Positions 42,296 through 53,028 of a DNA stretch of 64,000 nucleotides are shown piece after piece. Numbering within the stretch: position 1 is the first letter of the stretch; each line of letters begins with the position of its first letter. Under the pieces are notes generated by a model. That model searched no databases, was not told the DNA's origin, and worked only from the letters and a program-made list of their open reading frames with translations. Both the position numbers and the translations under genes were made by a program. The DNA is from Proteles cristata cristata (Eukaryota; Chordata; Mammalia; Carnivora; Hyaenidae), in assembly GCA_017311185.1 (NCBI GenBank), contig JAESUZ010002871.1:124001-188000 (forward strand), written 5' to 3'.

Positions 42296-43420
42296 TTTCC
42301 TTCCTCAAGCTGTCCTTGATTTAACTCAGATCACAGGTTGGAGAAGTTCGCTGTGACTTGTTCCATGCTCTGTACATGGAACAAAATTCCATGCTCTGTA
42401 CATTGTTTAATGGTGCAAATACACAAGGGGTCAACAAGTGCTTTGGGGTTCAGTTATTGAGTAATGTGGATTAACCTTCATCTCTTGCCCGAACTTTGCC
42501 TGTTGTCAGATACAAGGCAAAGAGAAAAGCTGGAGAGGAAACTCTTAGGTTACAGAGGTCAAATCTTTACTTGGACTTTTTGCCTGACATCCTTTGGAAC
42601 TTGCCCACTTTTGTCCACTACTTGCCTGAAAAATCAAGTATCCCAAGGCAAGAGCCTAATGGCCAGTAACTGGCTACTTCATTATGTCAAGCATTACAGA
42701 TAGCATTAAATTCCAAACATGCCCCATATTGTGAACTAACAGGTGTTAGTATAATGAAAAGTATGTTTCATCTTGTGTTTTGCAAACAGATGGGTAAAGA
42801 TTCATTATTCTTTGTTGTACCACAATAATAACTATACCAGAACCCCAATAATTCACTAGCTGCATGGATTTGGGTATATTATTTCTCTCTGGAAGTAAAT
42901 TTTCTCATTGATAAAATGAAGAGCTTGGATTCTGGTGTAAGGTTTCTTTCCATTCTAACATCTTTTCCTCCCAATATCCTTCAATGCATTGGACCCCCCA
43001 AATTAGTTTTTGTTCATCTTTTGCTTCTGTTCACAGGGAAAAGATAAGTTTCCATCTTCCCATAAATGTGTGGGTAAACTTATTTTTATTTCCCTTATGT
43101 TACAATGGACTTTTCCTTGAAAATAAAATAATGAAAATGTAGACTTTCCCCCCATTTGGCCATTAGATGTCGCTCAATATCCAGAAAGTACAAGAAACCA
43201 GCGGCGTAGTCTATAACCTTTGTTAGGTCCCCCAGGGCCCACCCCTGTCCACTGCCTGAATCTGTGGTTTGCTTAGTCATGTACTCATACTTGGGTATCC
43301 GTGCCCTGCTGTCTGTAGCCCCAAATCCCCTCAGCCATGCAGAAAACATGTTTTCCAAATGCCTTAATTTTGCCGTTTCGGTCAACAGAGTTGGTGAGCA
43401 TTTGGCCTCCTACATGCCAG
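42296..43420. other. Unique sequence
   Basis: About 1.1 kb, no gene. CCATTAGATGTCGCTC near 43160 is a degenerate CTCF-like match. Confidence 0.4.
42358..42384. other. Perfect hairpin, 10-bp stem, 7-nt loop
   Basis: TTGTTCCATG / CATGGAACAA around loop CTCTGTA. TTCCATGCTCTGTACAT is repeated directly at 42361-42377 and 42388-42404. Confidence 0.85.
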
Positions 43421-43429
43421 GATCAAGGC

Positions 43430-43575
43430 ACTCCATAGCCGAATTTCTGCTTGTCCTTCAAGGTCATCTCCTCTGTGGAGCCTCATCTGATTCTCTTTCC
43501 TAACCAAGAGCATGCAGGAAAATCTTTGTCACAGTACTTTTCAGTTGTGTTTGTTTACAAATCTCAGAAGAGATT
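43430..43575 (+). repeat. Probable L2 relic, plus
   Basis: CTTGTCCTTCAAGGTCATCTC...GTGGAGCCTCATCTGATTC fits an L2 3' region. Confidence 0.45.
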
Positions 43576-43596
43576 CTGAATCTCCTTCACAAGAAA

Positions 43597-43598
43597 AA

Positions 43599-43633
<35 letters not shown>

Positions 43634-43635
43634 AA
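43597..43635. repeat. (AAAT)n microsatellite
   Basis: About nine clean AAAT units. Confidence 0.95.
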
Positions 43636-43654
43636 CTACAAAGAGAAGCCATTT

Positions 43655-44225
43655 TCACTTAGGACACTGATAAATACCCAGTTTTGATACTGTATTTGGT
43701 TTAGAGTAACAGGCATCCTCATACATTCTTAGTGGGATTGTATACTGTTCTATGACTTTTAGAAGACAATTTGGCAATCTCTGTCAAAATTTTTAAGTTC
43801 ACAGCAATTCTTCTAGACACTTTTCCCTCGTGATATATGATACTTGCACACATGTGCAAATATCTGTATAAGAAGATATTTACTGCAAGACTGTGGTAGC
43901 AAAAGACTAGAAATGACCTAAATGTCCATTAACAGGGGAGGGACAGAGAAAAAAGAGACACAGAACCCAAAGCAGGCTCCAGGCTCTGAGTTGTCAGCAT
44001 AGAGCCTGGTGAGGGGCTCGAATCCACGAAGCTTGAGATCGTGACCTGAGCTGAAGTCAGACACCCAACCAACTGAGCCACCCAGGCACCCCTACGTTGT
44101 ACATCTTACAGTGAATTACCATGCAGCTATTAAAAAAGGTATACTTTTAGGTGTCAATATAAAATTATCTACAAAATATATTATTAGAAAATGGCTAGGT
44201 GCAGAAAAATGGGAGAAGTTGTCGT
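43655..44225 (+). mobile_element. Old L1M 3' region, plus, split by a SINE
   Basis: TTAGTGGGATTGTATACTGT...AGACAATTTGGCAATCTCTG...ACTAGAAATGACCTAAATGT, then after the SINE ACCATGCAGCTATTAAAAAA. Matches old L1 ORF2 end and 3' UTR. Confidence 0.75.
43934..44092 (-). mobile_element. CAN SINE, minus, lacking its tail
   Basis: Starts abruptly at CAGGGGAGGGACAGAG with no GA repeat or poly-T; head CCACCCAGGCACCCC. The 3' part was lost, perhaps by recombination with the L1 text ACAGGGGA. Confidence 0.85.
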
Positions 44226-44610
44226 AGTCAACATTTATTGAATACTTTATTTTTTAATTAATAACTCACTTATTTTTTAATTTACATCCAAGTTAGTTAG
44301 CATATAGTGCAACAATGATTTCAGGAGTAGATTTCCTTAATGACCCTTACCCATTTAGCCCATTCTTCCTCCCACAACCCCTCCAGCACCTCTCTGTTCT
44401 TTATATTTAAGAGTCTCTTATGTTTTGTCCTCCTCCCTGTTTTTATATAATTTTTGCTTCCCTTCCCTTATGTTCATCTGTTTTGTATCTTAAAGTCCTC
44501 ATGTGAGTGAAGTCATATATTTGTCTTTTCTCACTGATTAATTTCACTTAGCATAATACCCTCTAGTTCCAGCCACATTGTGGCAAACGGCAAGATTTCA
44601 TTCTTTCTGA

Positions 44611-44627
44611 TCACCGAGTAATACTCC

Positions 44628-44684
<57 letters not shown>

Positions 44685-45418
44685 CACATCTTATCCATTC
44701 ATCTGTCAGTGGACATTTGGGCTGTTTCCATACTTTGGCTATTGTCGATAGTGTTGCTATAAACATTGGGGAGCATTGTGCCCCTTTGAAACAGCACACC
44801 CATATCCCTTGGATAAATACCTACTAGTGCGATCCTGGGTCATAGGGTAGTTCTATTTTTAATTTTTTGAGGACCTTCCATACTGTTTTCCAGAGTGGCT
44901 GCACCAGTTTGCATTCCCACCAGCAGTGCAAGAGAGATCCTCTTTCTCCGCATGCTCGCCAACATCTGCTGTTGCCTGAGTTGTTAATGTTAGTCATTCT
45001 GACAGGTGTGAGGTCGTATCTCATTGTGGTTTTGATTTGTATTTCCCTGATGATGAGTGATATTGAGCATTTTTCCATAGATTTTGGATACTAAACCTTT
45101 ATCTGATATATCATTTGCAAATATCTTCTCCCATTCCATCAGTTGCCTTATAGTTTTGCTGACTGTTTCCTTTGCTGTACAAATGCTTTTTATTTTGATG
45201 AGGTTCCAAAAGTTCATTTTTGCTTTTGTTTTCTTTGCTTCCGGAGATGTGTTGAGTAAGAAGCTGCTGTGGCCAAGGTCAAAGAGGTTTTTGTCTGCTT
45301 TCTCCTCTAGGATTTTGATGGCTTCCTGTCTTAAATTTAGGTCTTTCATCCATTTTGAGTTTATTTTTGTGTATGGTGTAGGAAAGTGGTCCAGGTTCAT
45401 TTTTCTGTATGTCGCCAC
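44611..45418 (-). pseudogene. L1 ORF2 C-terminal relic with frameshifts
   Basis: Three minus frames (44990-45418, 44824-45078, 44611-44799) cover ORF2 C-terminal sequence. The cysteine cluster [19 protein letters not shown] is intact here, unlike in L1-a. A deletion joins ...GLVSKIY to ...[10 protein letters not shown] and shifts the frame; the GT array interrupts the last part. Non-functional. Confidence 0.85.
44631..44683. repeat. (GT)n microsatellite, about 53 bp
   Basis: At least 25 uninterrupted GT units within L1-e; likely highly polymorphic. Confidence 0.97.
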
Positions 45419-45823
45419 CCATTTTTCCCAGCACCATTTGCTGAAGACACTGTCTTAATTCCACTGGATATTCTTTCCTGCTTTGTCAAAGATTAGTTGG
45501 CCATACATTTGTGGGTCCATTTCTGGGTTCTCTATTCTGTTCCATTGATCTGAGAGTCTGTTTTTGTGTCATATTGAGTACTTTAAAGTGGAGTTTCTCA
45601 CTTAGTCTTTGTAAAACCCCTAGGAAGTAGGCATTTATTATTATCATTACATTACAGATAAAACTGAGGCAGAGAGAAGTTTAAATAGTTGTCCAAATGC
45701 TGGCTGGCGATTAGAAGAACTGATATTTAAACCCAGATAGTCTTGACTTCAGGAGACGGGCTTTTAATCATTATACTTCACCTACGTGTAACAGTATAGG
45801 AGATACAAAGGGGCTCTATAAGT

Positions 45824-46036
45824 CTTTTTTTTTTTTAATGTATTTATTTCTGAGAGAGAGAGAGAGAGTGTGTGAACAGGGGAGGTTCAGAGAGAGAGGG
45901 AGATACAGAATCTGAAGCAGTCTCCAGGCTCTGAGCTGGCTGTCTGCACAGAACCCGACACAGGGTTCGAACCCACGAACCATGAGATCATGACCTGAGC
46001 CGAAGTCGACGCTTAACCGACTGAGCCAGGTGCCCC
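45824..46036 (-). mobile_element. CAN SINE, minus
   Basis: Head shortened to GACTGAGCCAGGTGCCCC (the CACC of CCACCC lost). Confidence 0.94.
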
Positions 46037-46144
46037 TTAAATATTTTTTTTTTTAAGTAAACACTATACCCAACCTGGAGCTTAAATTCACAATCCCGAG
46101 ATTAAGAGTTGCATGCTCTGCTGGCTGAGACTGCCAGATACCCC
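46037..46144 (-). mobile_element. Old short SINE, minus
   Basis: AAGTAAACACTATACCCAACC...GAGATTAAGAGTTGCATGC...CCAGATACCCC; followed by a T19 run. Confidence 0.8.
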
Positions 46145-46299
46145 TGAATTTTTTTTTTTTTTTTTTTAACAGTAGTGTTACTTCAAAAAGAATCTCACAA
46201 GGAAGCATTGTGTCTTATAACACCAGTCTCTGGAGAACATATTTTGCAGGTTGACACACTTCTCATTGTGCTAAAAGTGATCTCCGTGAAAGTTCATAT

Positions 46300-46496
46300 G
46301 GGGAGCCTGGGTGCCTCAGTCGATTAAGTGACTGACTTCGGCTCAGGTCACAATCTTGCGAGTTTGAGCCCCACATCAGGCTCTGTGCTGACAGCTCAGA
46401 GCCTGGAGCCTGCTTCGGATTCTGTGTCTACCTCTCTCTATGCCCCTCCCCTGTTCATGCTCTGTCTCTCAAAAATTAAATAAACATTAAAAAAAA
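46300..46496 (+). mobile_element. CAN SINE, plus
   Basis: TSD AAGTTCATAT / AAGTTGATGT at 46290-46299 and 46497-46506. Confidence 0.94.
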
Positions 46497-46509
46497 AGTT
46501 GATGTATTA

Positions 46510-46928
46510 GATGGGTTAATTTAGCAAAAATAAAACCTTTAGGTTTTTGCCAAAAATTCTTTTTATACATACTTCAATTGTCAAATTACCCATGACCTGG
46601 TATAACTGAGTTTACTCTATTTCCTTACAATAATATAAAAAGCCTCTGGCTTGACGTGTCCTTCAAATAATATAGATTTCAAAAAAAAAAACAAATAATA
46701 TAGATTTGTCAGCTTTATCTGTTGTTAAAATAGTGACCAACAAAATTATTTAAGTATATTTTAGTTTTTTGTTCCTGTCATCTTCATTCCCCTTTCTTGC
46801 ATCATATCATTCTGCACTGAAGAGTCTTTGTGATCTATGCACAGAAGAGCCGAAGTTTCATAAGTCAAAAAGATGTTAGCAATTTATAGATAAAACATTT
46901 CCAGAACTGATTTACATTCTTCAGTCAC
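46510..46928. other. Unique AT-rich sequence
   Basis: AACAAATAATATAGATTTG-type doubling near 46665-46708; no gene. Confidence 0.4.
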
Positions 46929-46940
46929 GATTCTGTTCTT

Positions 46941-46970
46941 CTTTTTTTTTTTTTAAGTTTACTTATTTAT

Positions 46971-47001
<31 letters not shown>

Positions 47002-47163
47002 GAGGAAGAGGGGCAGAGAGAGAGAGAGAGAATTCCAAGCAGGCTCCATGCTATCAGCATAGAGCCCCATGAGAGGCTCAAACTTACACACTGTGAGATT
47101 ATGACCTGAGCCAAAACCAAGAGCCTGATGGATGCTTAACCAACTGAGCCACCCAGGTACCTC
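46941..47163 (-). mobile_element. CAN SINE, minus
   Basis: TG and GA runs in place of a plain GA block. TSD GATTCTGTTCTT / AATTGTGTTCTG. Confidence 0.94.
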
Positions 47164-47164
47164 A

Positions 47165-47826
47165 ATTGTGTTCTGTTTTATTGCCATAGAATAGCCAAAG
47201 ATGGGCTTTCCAGAAAATTCCAGTGAAGTCTTTACTAGGGCTGAAGTAGGACATACAGTATGCAACCCAGGGATGAAAAAGTTCATGCCAAGTCAATAAT
47301 TAACAGGGCATAGGCTAATAAACCAAAAATATTGGGGTTGAGGAAGAATAAGTCAGCTTGAGCGCTTTTTCGGCAGACTTGAGCTGGGGAAGGGAAACGT
47401 TGGCCTGAGAAAAGATTGGTGGTAGGTGGGTGATCAAAGATCCACTTATATCCCAAGACCTGTGGGTAATTCCATACCACCTTACAGTAGGTGGCTTTCT
47501 CATCATTAGCTTGGCATCTTCTGACATATTTCTCTTGGGAAAAAAATCTGGTATTCACCACCTCCACTCCCTTTCACTCTTCAGAATGCTGCTTTGTATA
47601 TCTGAGTAGTGCTTTAAAATCATTTTTAATTGGTTGTGCATCTTACAATTTACACAGAGAAACTGAGGCACAGACTTTCCCATGAAGTGAAGTGCTCCAG
47701 CCTAATCTAACACCATGTTTCAGTACAGAACCTTGAGTGTAATCGTGGTAATGGTGAACTTTGGTTTCATCAGATAAAGACTGAATTTCAGCACTGCAAT
47801 TTTTATTGAGCCAATTAGGTAGATTG
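47165..47826. other. Unique sequence
   Basis: The minus frame at 47283-47567 (94 aa) is unrecognised. No gene. Confidence 0.45.
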
Positions 47827-47850
47827 CTTAATTACGTGTGCTCTCTCTCT

Positions 47851-47945
47851 TTTTAAGGGAACTCTACACCCAACTTGGGGCTTGAAGTCACGACTCCGAG
47901 ATCAAAAGTTGGTGAGGTTCACTGACTGACCCAGCTAGGCATCCC
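47851..47945 (-). mobile_element. Old short SINE, minus
   Basis: AACTCTACACCCAACTTGGG...GAGATCAAAAGTTGG...GCTAGGCATCCC. Confidence 0.8.
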
Positions 47946-48165
47946 TTAATTGTTCTCATTTTTAAGATGTAAAAAGCCCTTCGGTAAAAGGCTCTTATTT
48001 GCCTCTCATGGGATTGTTACCAGAAAAAGAGAAACCTGGTTACATCCTAAATATTTCTTGCTACCTCAACAATAGATCCAAAACAATAGTGGGCTACAAT
48101 AAAAATAGAATCATGGAGAAAATGCAAAGTTAACTTAGCACAGAATGCTTATAATCAATTTATTT

Positions 48166-48378
48166 AAAATTTTTAAATGTTTATTTATATTTGAAAGAGA
48201 AAGAGAGACAAGTGCAAGCGGTAGAAGGGCAGGGAGAGAGGAAGACAGAATCCAAAGCAGGCTCCAGGCTCCGAGCTATCAGTACAGAGCCTGATGCAGT
48301 GCTCGAACTCATGAGCTGTGAGATCATGACCGAAGCTGAAGTCTGGATGCTTAACTGACTGAGCCACCCAGGTGCCCC
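48166..48378 (-). mobile_element. CAN SINE, minus
   Basis: TSD TAATCAATTTATTT / TAACCGATTTAATA around 48152-48165 and 48379-48392. Confidence 0.95.
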
Positions 48379-48392
48379 TAACCGATTTAATA

Positions 48393-48795
48393 TATCACCA
48401 GAACAACTAGGCATTTAATTAATAAACAGTTATTGAATACGCAGCCTTTTAATTTTCCAGCTGATTTATAGTTAATAAATATATTTGGATACTATGTATG
48501 CTTTGTGTCAGGCGATATTATAGGCGGTTTGTGTATCACCTTATTTAAGCTTTCTTCTGGCTTCCCACTTGGATTCCTCTCCTCCAAATTGCCTTTTTCA
48601 ATCTTACTTGCATCTGACTCCTATTCCTTTCCTCTGTTATTTACTCTGCTCCCCTGATATATTTTTCTCTCTGTCTCACCACTCTGTCCTTGGAAAACTT
48701 CTTCTGTTTACCCTCTTTGCCTGCTTTCTGTGTTTATTGAGCAATGGGAAGAAAACTCAGGGGAAAGTTACAAATAGGTTTTCTTAAAATATTTT
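48393..48795. other. Unique sequence, pyrimidine-rich middle
   Basis: C/T-rich 48550-48720 could be a worn L2 piece. No gene. Confidence 0.35.
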
Positions 48796-48801
48796 TAATA
48801 C

Positions 48802-48978
48802 TTTTTTTTTTTTTTAAGAGAAAGAGTATGAGTTTGCTAGTTGGGGGAGAGAGAGAATCCTAAGCAGGCTTCATGCTCAGCGCAGAGCCAGGTGAGGAGT
48901 TTGATCCCACAACCCTGGGATCATGACCTGAGCAGAAATCGAATCTGACACTTAACTGACTGATCCACCCAGGTGCCC
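48802..48978 (-). mobile_element. CAN SINE, minus (left of pair)
   Basis: TTAAAATATTTT before and TTAAGATACATTTT after suggest an imperfect TSD. Confidence 0.92.
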
Positions 48979-49209
48979 TTAAGATACATTTTATTTGAGA
49001 GAGACAGATAGAGTGCAAGTGAATGAGGGGCAGAGAGAAAGAGAAAGGGACAGAATCCCATGAGAGGCAGAGAGAGAAAGAGATTGAGAGAGAGAGAGAG
49101 AGAGAGGGAGGTGGTGCTTGTATTCACCCAAAGTGCAGCTTGAGCTCACGTATAGTGAGATCATGACCTGAAGTCAGATGCTTAACCGACTGAGCCACCA
49201 AGGCAACCT
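48979..49209 (-). mobile_element. CAN SINE, minus (right of pair)
   Basis: The GA-rich block is expanded (two CAGAATCCCATGAGAGGCAGAG-like parts, GA run 49085-49107). Confidence 0.92.
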
Positions 49210-50070
49210 AAAATACTTTTAAGTTCTAATTACCATCAACAATGTATGAGTTTTTGTTGCTCATATCCTCACCATTTAAAACATATGAGTTACTCTGCTG
49301 CATATTGGTACCTCATTCAGGTTTATGGTTGCAATTCCCAGATCACTACTGAGATTGAGCACCTTTTCCTGTGCTACTAGACACTCTTTATCTTCTTGGA
49401 TGAAGTGACTGTTCAAATCTGTTACCCATTTCGAAAATGAATTTTTTGTCTTTTTATTATTGAATTGTAGGAATTCTTTGGATATCCTGGATACTGGACC
49501 TTTATTTGATATATGCTTTGCTAGTAATTTTCCCTTGTGTGTGGTTTGCCTCTTCATTTCCTTACAGGTGTCATTTGATGACCAGAAGTTTTTAGTTTTG
49601 ATGAAGTCCACTTTACCCATTTTTCTTTCTTGGTCATTGTTGCTTTCTGTGTCCTAAGAAACCTCTAATCCCAAGTCATGCAGACATTTTCATATGTTTC
49701 CCTGTAAGAGCTTTATGGGTTTAGTTTTTACATTTAGGTTTGTGATCAGAATCTCTTTTGTGAGGGACACCTGTGTGGCTCAGTCAGTTAAGCGTCCAAC
49801 TTCGGTTTAGGTCATGACCTTGTGGTTCATGAGTTTGAGCCTCGCGTTTGGCTCTGGGCTCACAGCTTGGAGCCTGCTTCATATTCTGTGTCTCCCTCTC
49901 TCTCTGCCCCTCCCCCCACTTATATGTGGTACACGTGTGCTCTCTCAAAAATAAATAAATGTTTAAAAAAGAATATTTTTTGTGTATGCTGTGAACTAAG
50001 GACTGGGATTCATTTTTCCATATGAATATTTAGTTATTTCAGCATAATTTGTTGAAATTATGATGAGTAA
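49210..50070 (-). mobile_element. Old L1M fragment, antisense, split by a SINE
   Basis: Minus frame 49276-49620 (114 aa) reads as ORF2 relic (KTKNFWSSNDT, ISNKGPVSRISKEF). 49970 onward (GGACTGGGATTCATTTTTCC) continues it. Confidence 0.75.
49763..49970 (+). mobile_element. CAN SINE, plus
   Basis: TSD GAATCTCTTTTGTG / GAATATTTTTTGTG near 49749-49762 and 49971-49984. Confidence 0.95.
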
Positions 50071-50240
50071 AAGGAAATTGGTGCCTTTTTTGAAAATCAG
50101 AAAGGCCATATAAAAAGTTGGATGGTTTGCATTTAAAAATTATCTTTTTGTTAGTAATTTTTCAGTTTATTGTGTTGTGATCTGAGGATCTGGGATCTTT
50201 TATTTTTGGACACCTTCTTTTTGGGTTACTACATTGTCAG

Positions 50241-50463
50241 GTTTTTTTTTTAATGTTTTAAAGTATTTTTATTTATTTTTGAGAGAGACAGAGAGCATGC
50301 AAGCAGGGGAAGAGCAGAGAGAGGGAGACACAGAATCTGAAACAGGCTCCAGTCTCTGAGCTGTCAGCACAGAGCCTGATGCAGGGCTTGAACTGGTGAG
50401 CCGTGAGATCATGACCTGAGCCAAAGTCAAACGTTTAACCGGCAGAGCCACCCAGGCACCTCT
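50241..50463 (-). mobile_element. CAN SINE, minus
   Basis: TSD TACATTGTCAG at 50230-50240 and 50465-50475. Confidence 0.96.
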
Positions 50464-50503
50464 GTACATTGTCAGTTTTATTAAATAATTCTGTATGCTT
50501 TTA

Positions 50504-50727
50504 TTTTATTTATTTTTTGATGTTTTTATTTATTTTTGAGAGAGAGACAGAAACAGAGCATGAGTGGGGGAGGAACAGAGAGAGAGGAAGACTCAGAACC
50601 TGAAGCAGGCTCCAGGCTCTGAGATGTCAGCACAGAGCCTGACATGGGGCTCGAACTCATGAACCATGAGATTGTGACCTAAGCCAAAGTCAGATGCTTT
50701 ACTGACTGAGCCACTTAGGCACGCCTG
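50504..50727 (-). mobile_element. CAN SINE, minus
   Basis: TSD TGTATGCTTTTA / CGTGTGCTTTTA on either side. Confidence 0.95.
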
Positions 50728-50842
50728 ATCCCGTGTGCTTTTAAAAGTATGACTTTTCTCTAATTGTTAGTTTCATAGCACTCTCTCAGACCTTTGAGAC
50801 AGTGTTTTTGTGTTGTGGAAATTAAAGAGTATGAAATTTGGC
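50728..50842. other. Short unique spacer
   Basis: Nothing recognised. Confidence 0.3.
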
Positions 50843-51265
50843 CTAAGTGTCCATCAAATGATGAATGGATCAGGAAGATGTGATTTACCTATACCATGGA
50901 ATACTACATGGCAATGAGAAAGAATGAAATCTGACCATGTGTAGCAACATGGATGGAACTTGAGGGTGTTATGCTGAGCGAAATAAGTCAGGCAGAGAAG
51001 GACAGCTACCATATGTTTGCACGTACAGGAGGATTAGGAGGAACTTAACGGAGGACCATGGGGGAGAAGAAGGGGAAAAATAGTGGTGAAGAGGGAGGGA
51101 GGCAAACCATGAGAGACTCTTGGATGCTGAGAACAAACTGAGGGCAGATGGGGTGGGGGGAGGGGAAGGGGAGTGATGGGTATGGAGGAGGGCACTTGTG
51201 GGGATGAGCACTGGGTGTTATATGGAAACCAACTTGACAATAAACTATTTAAAAAATTTTTAAAA
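50843..51265 (+). mobile_element. LINE-1 3' end, plus
   Basis: Starts in the last ORF2 codons (GTGTCCATCAAATGATGAATGG), then full 3' UTR (GCAACATGGATGGAAC...GAGCACTGGGTGTTATATGG...AATAAACTATTT). Shows in sense what L1-c shows in antisense. Confidence 0.93.
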
Positions 51266-51868
51266 ATGTTTTCTTTGTCTGAGGTCTCATTTTTTGAACT
51301 GTATGTCATAATTTTCTAGCTTGTCATGCTTGCAGGATGGCAAGGAAGCCAGTGTGTGACTTAAACGCAAAGGGGAGAGGAGTGGGAGTTGAGATCAAAG
51401 GGCCCGATTATGTCTTAAAGGCTTCGGATTTTACTAGGAGCAAGTTGAGCCATCTTTAAGGGCTGTGGGCAGAGGATTACACTGACACTGTGCTGGGAAT
51501 TGAGTAGGATGTGGGGGTGGGATTCTGTATGAGTCTATTGTGGAAGGTCAGGCCATATGGATATATATATAATATATAAAATCTGTAAGCTCCATAAAGA
51601 TGTAACTAGTATCTTCTTTTTTTGCAACCTCTCAATAGTACCTTCATTTTCAGAACCCCAACAAATATAATAATGCTAATAGCTAATATATATCTAGTAT
51701 TTATGTACCAGGCAGTATACCAATAACGTAAATTTAGTAAATGTAAATTTAGTCTCTGAATGTACATTTATATTTGACCATTTAGTCTTTACACAAACCT
51801 AGGTGAAATGTCCGATCGTTATTTCCAAGTGTAGCTCCTTACTTTTTCTTTAAAAACCATTGTTTTAC
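51266..51868. other. Unique sequence
   Basis: AT-rich, TATATATA patch near 51560; possible MIR-like tail at 51680-51800. No gene. Confidence 0.4.
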
Positions 51869-52028
51869 AGGTGCCTGGGTGGCTCAGTCAATTAAGTGTT
51901 CCACTCTTGGTTTTGGCTCAGGTCATGACCTCACGATTGGTGAGTTTGAGCCTCCCGTCAGGTTCGGGCTCTGCCCTGAGAGTGCAGAGCCTGCTAGGAA
52001 TTCTCTCTCTGCCCCTTCTGCATGGATG

Positions 52029-52066
<38 letters not shown>

Positions 52067-52083
52067 ATAAATAAACTTAAAAA
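51869..52083 (+). mobile_element. CAN SINE, plus
   Basis: (TC)n run at 52029-52063; tail AAAATAAATAAACTTAAAAA, into which the L1 tail below is inserted. Confidence 0.95.
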
Positions 52084-52095
52084 AATAGTTTACTT

Positions 52096-52189
52096 GGGGG
52101 GAGGGGGGATGGGCATGGAGAAGGACACTTGTGGGGATGAGCACTGAGTGTTATGTGGAAACTAATTTGACAATAAACTATTTGTAAAA
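52096..52189 (+). mobile_element. Very short LINE-1 insertion (94 bp), plus
   Basis: Only the end of the 3' UTR (GGGGGGAGGGGGGATGGGC...AATAAACTATTTGT) plus A tail. Perfect 15-bp TSD AAAAATAGTTTACTT at 52081-52095 and 52190-52204. Confidence 0.95.
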
Positions 52190-52209
52190 AAAAATAGTTT
52201 ACTTAAAAA

Positions 52210-52625
52210 AAGACTTTTTTAAACTTTTTGAACAGATGACAGTCACATCGTTTAAAAGTGAAATGACAAGTTTCTCTTTGAAACTTTTTCTCTCAGCTCC
52301 CCACTTCCCCTTCCCCTGGCAACCTGTCTTGTTAGTTTCTTGAATATTCCCCCAGAGACATTCTATTTCTTAAATCAGCAGATATAAAATAGAGGATGCT
52401 TTCCTCCTTTTTTGTCTTTCTCACAAAGGGTAACATACTTGATACGCTACTTTGTATCTTATTTTTCCACTTGGAAACTTTCTACATGTTTATACCATAA
52501 TTTATTTAATTGATCCCCTATTGGCAGGCACTTAGTATATTTCAGGTCATCTGTTATTATCAACAGTTCTGCAGTGAATCACCTTGCATTTACAGTATAC
52601 CATTTGCAAAGGCGAAAGCCAGGAA
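52210..52625. repeat. Possible old L1/MER-type relic
   Basis: TTTTCCACTTGGAAACTTTC...ATACCATAATTTATTTAATT...ACAGTTCTGCAGTGAATCACC is reminiscent of a common old mammalian repeat; family unclear. Confidence 0.35.
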
Positions 52626-52796
52626 TAAAACCTACAAGTGTGGGACCTTAAAGCTACTTACCTTCCACACCGCACTGCTTTCCCGTATGTTGTTGGTTCC
52701 CTGAGGGTGATTCTTCTTAACCCCTCTCAATCTTATGAGAATGCTTTGTCTTTACCCCTGTGAGCCCTTGGCCCCCAGTTCCAAGTGTAATCACTT

Positions 52797-53012
52797 TTTT
52801 TTTTTCTTTTAAACGTTTTATTTATTTTTGAGATAGAGACAGCATGAGCAGGGGAGGGTCAGAGAGAGAGGGAGACACAAAATCTGAAACAGGCTCCAGG
52901 CTCTGAGCTGGCAGTCAGCACAGAGCCTGACGTGGGGCTCGAACCCACGAACGGTGAGATCATGACCTGAGCTGAAGTTGGACACTTAACCGACTGAGCC
53001 ACCCAGGTTCCC
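52797..53012 (-). mobile_element. CAN SINE, minus
   Basis: Perfect 16-bp TSD CCAAGTGTAATCACTT at 52781-52796 and 53013-53028; relatively young. Confidence 0.98.
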
Positions 53013-53028
53013 CCAAGTGTAATCACTT

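Larger units (their letters stand above)
44250..45570 (-). mobile_element. 5'-truncated LINE-1, antisense (L1-e)
   Basis: TSD TTATTGAATACTTTA / ATATTGAGTACTTTA at 44235-44249 and 45571-45585. Two T runs at the 3' end enclose about 18 bp (AATTAATAACTCACTTA). Relative to L1-a it lacks about 110 bp around 45075. Confidence 0.9.
44228..45790 (+). repeat. MIR, plus, split by L1-e
   Basis: ACATTTATTGAATACTTTA to the left, then from 45586 AACCCCTAGGAAGTAGGC...CATTACAGATAAAACTGAGG...TCTTGACTTCAGGAGAC. Continuous MIR once the L1 is removed. Confidence 0.85.
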
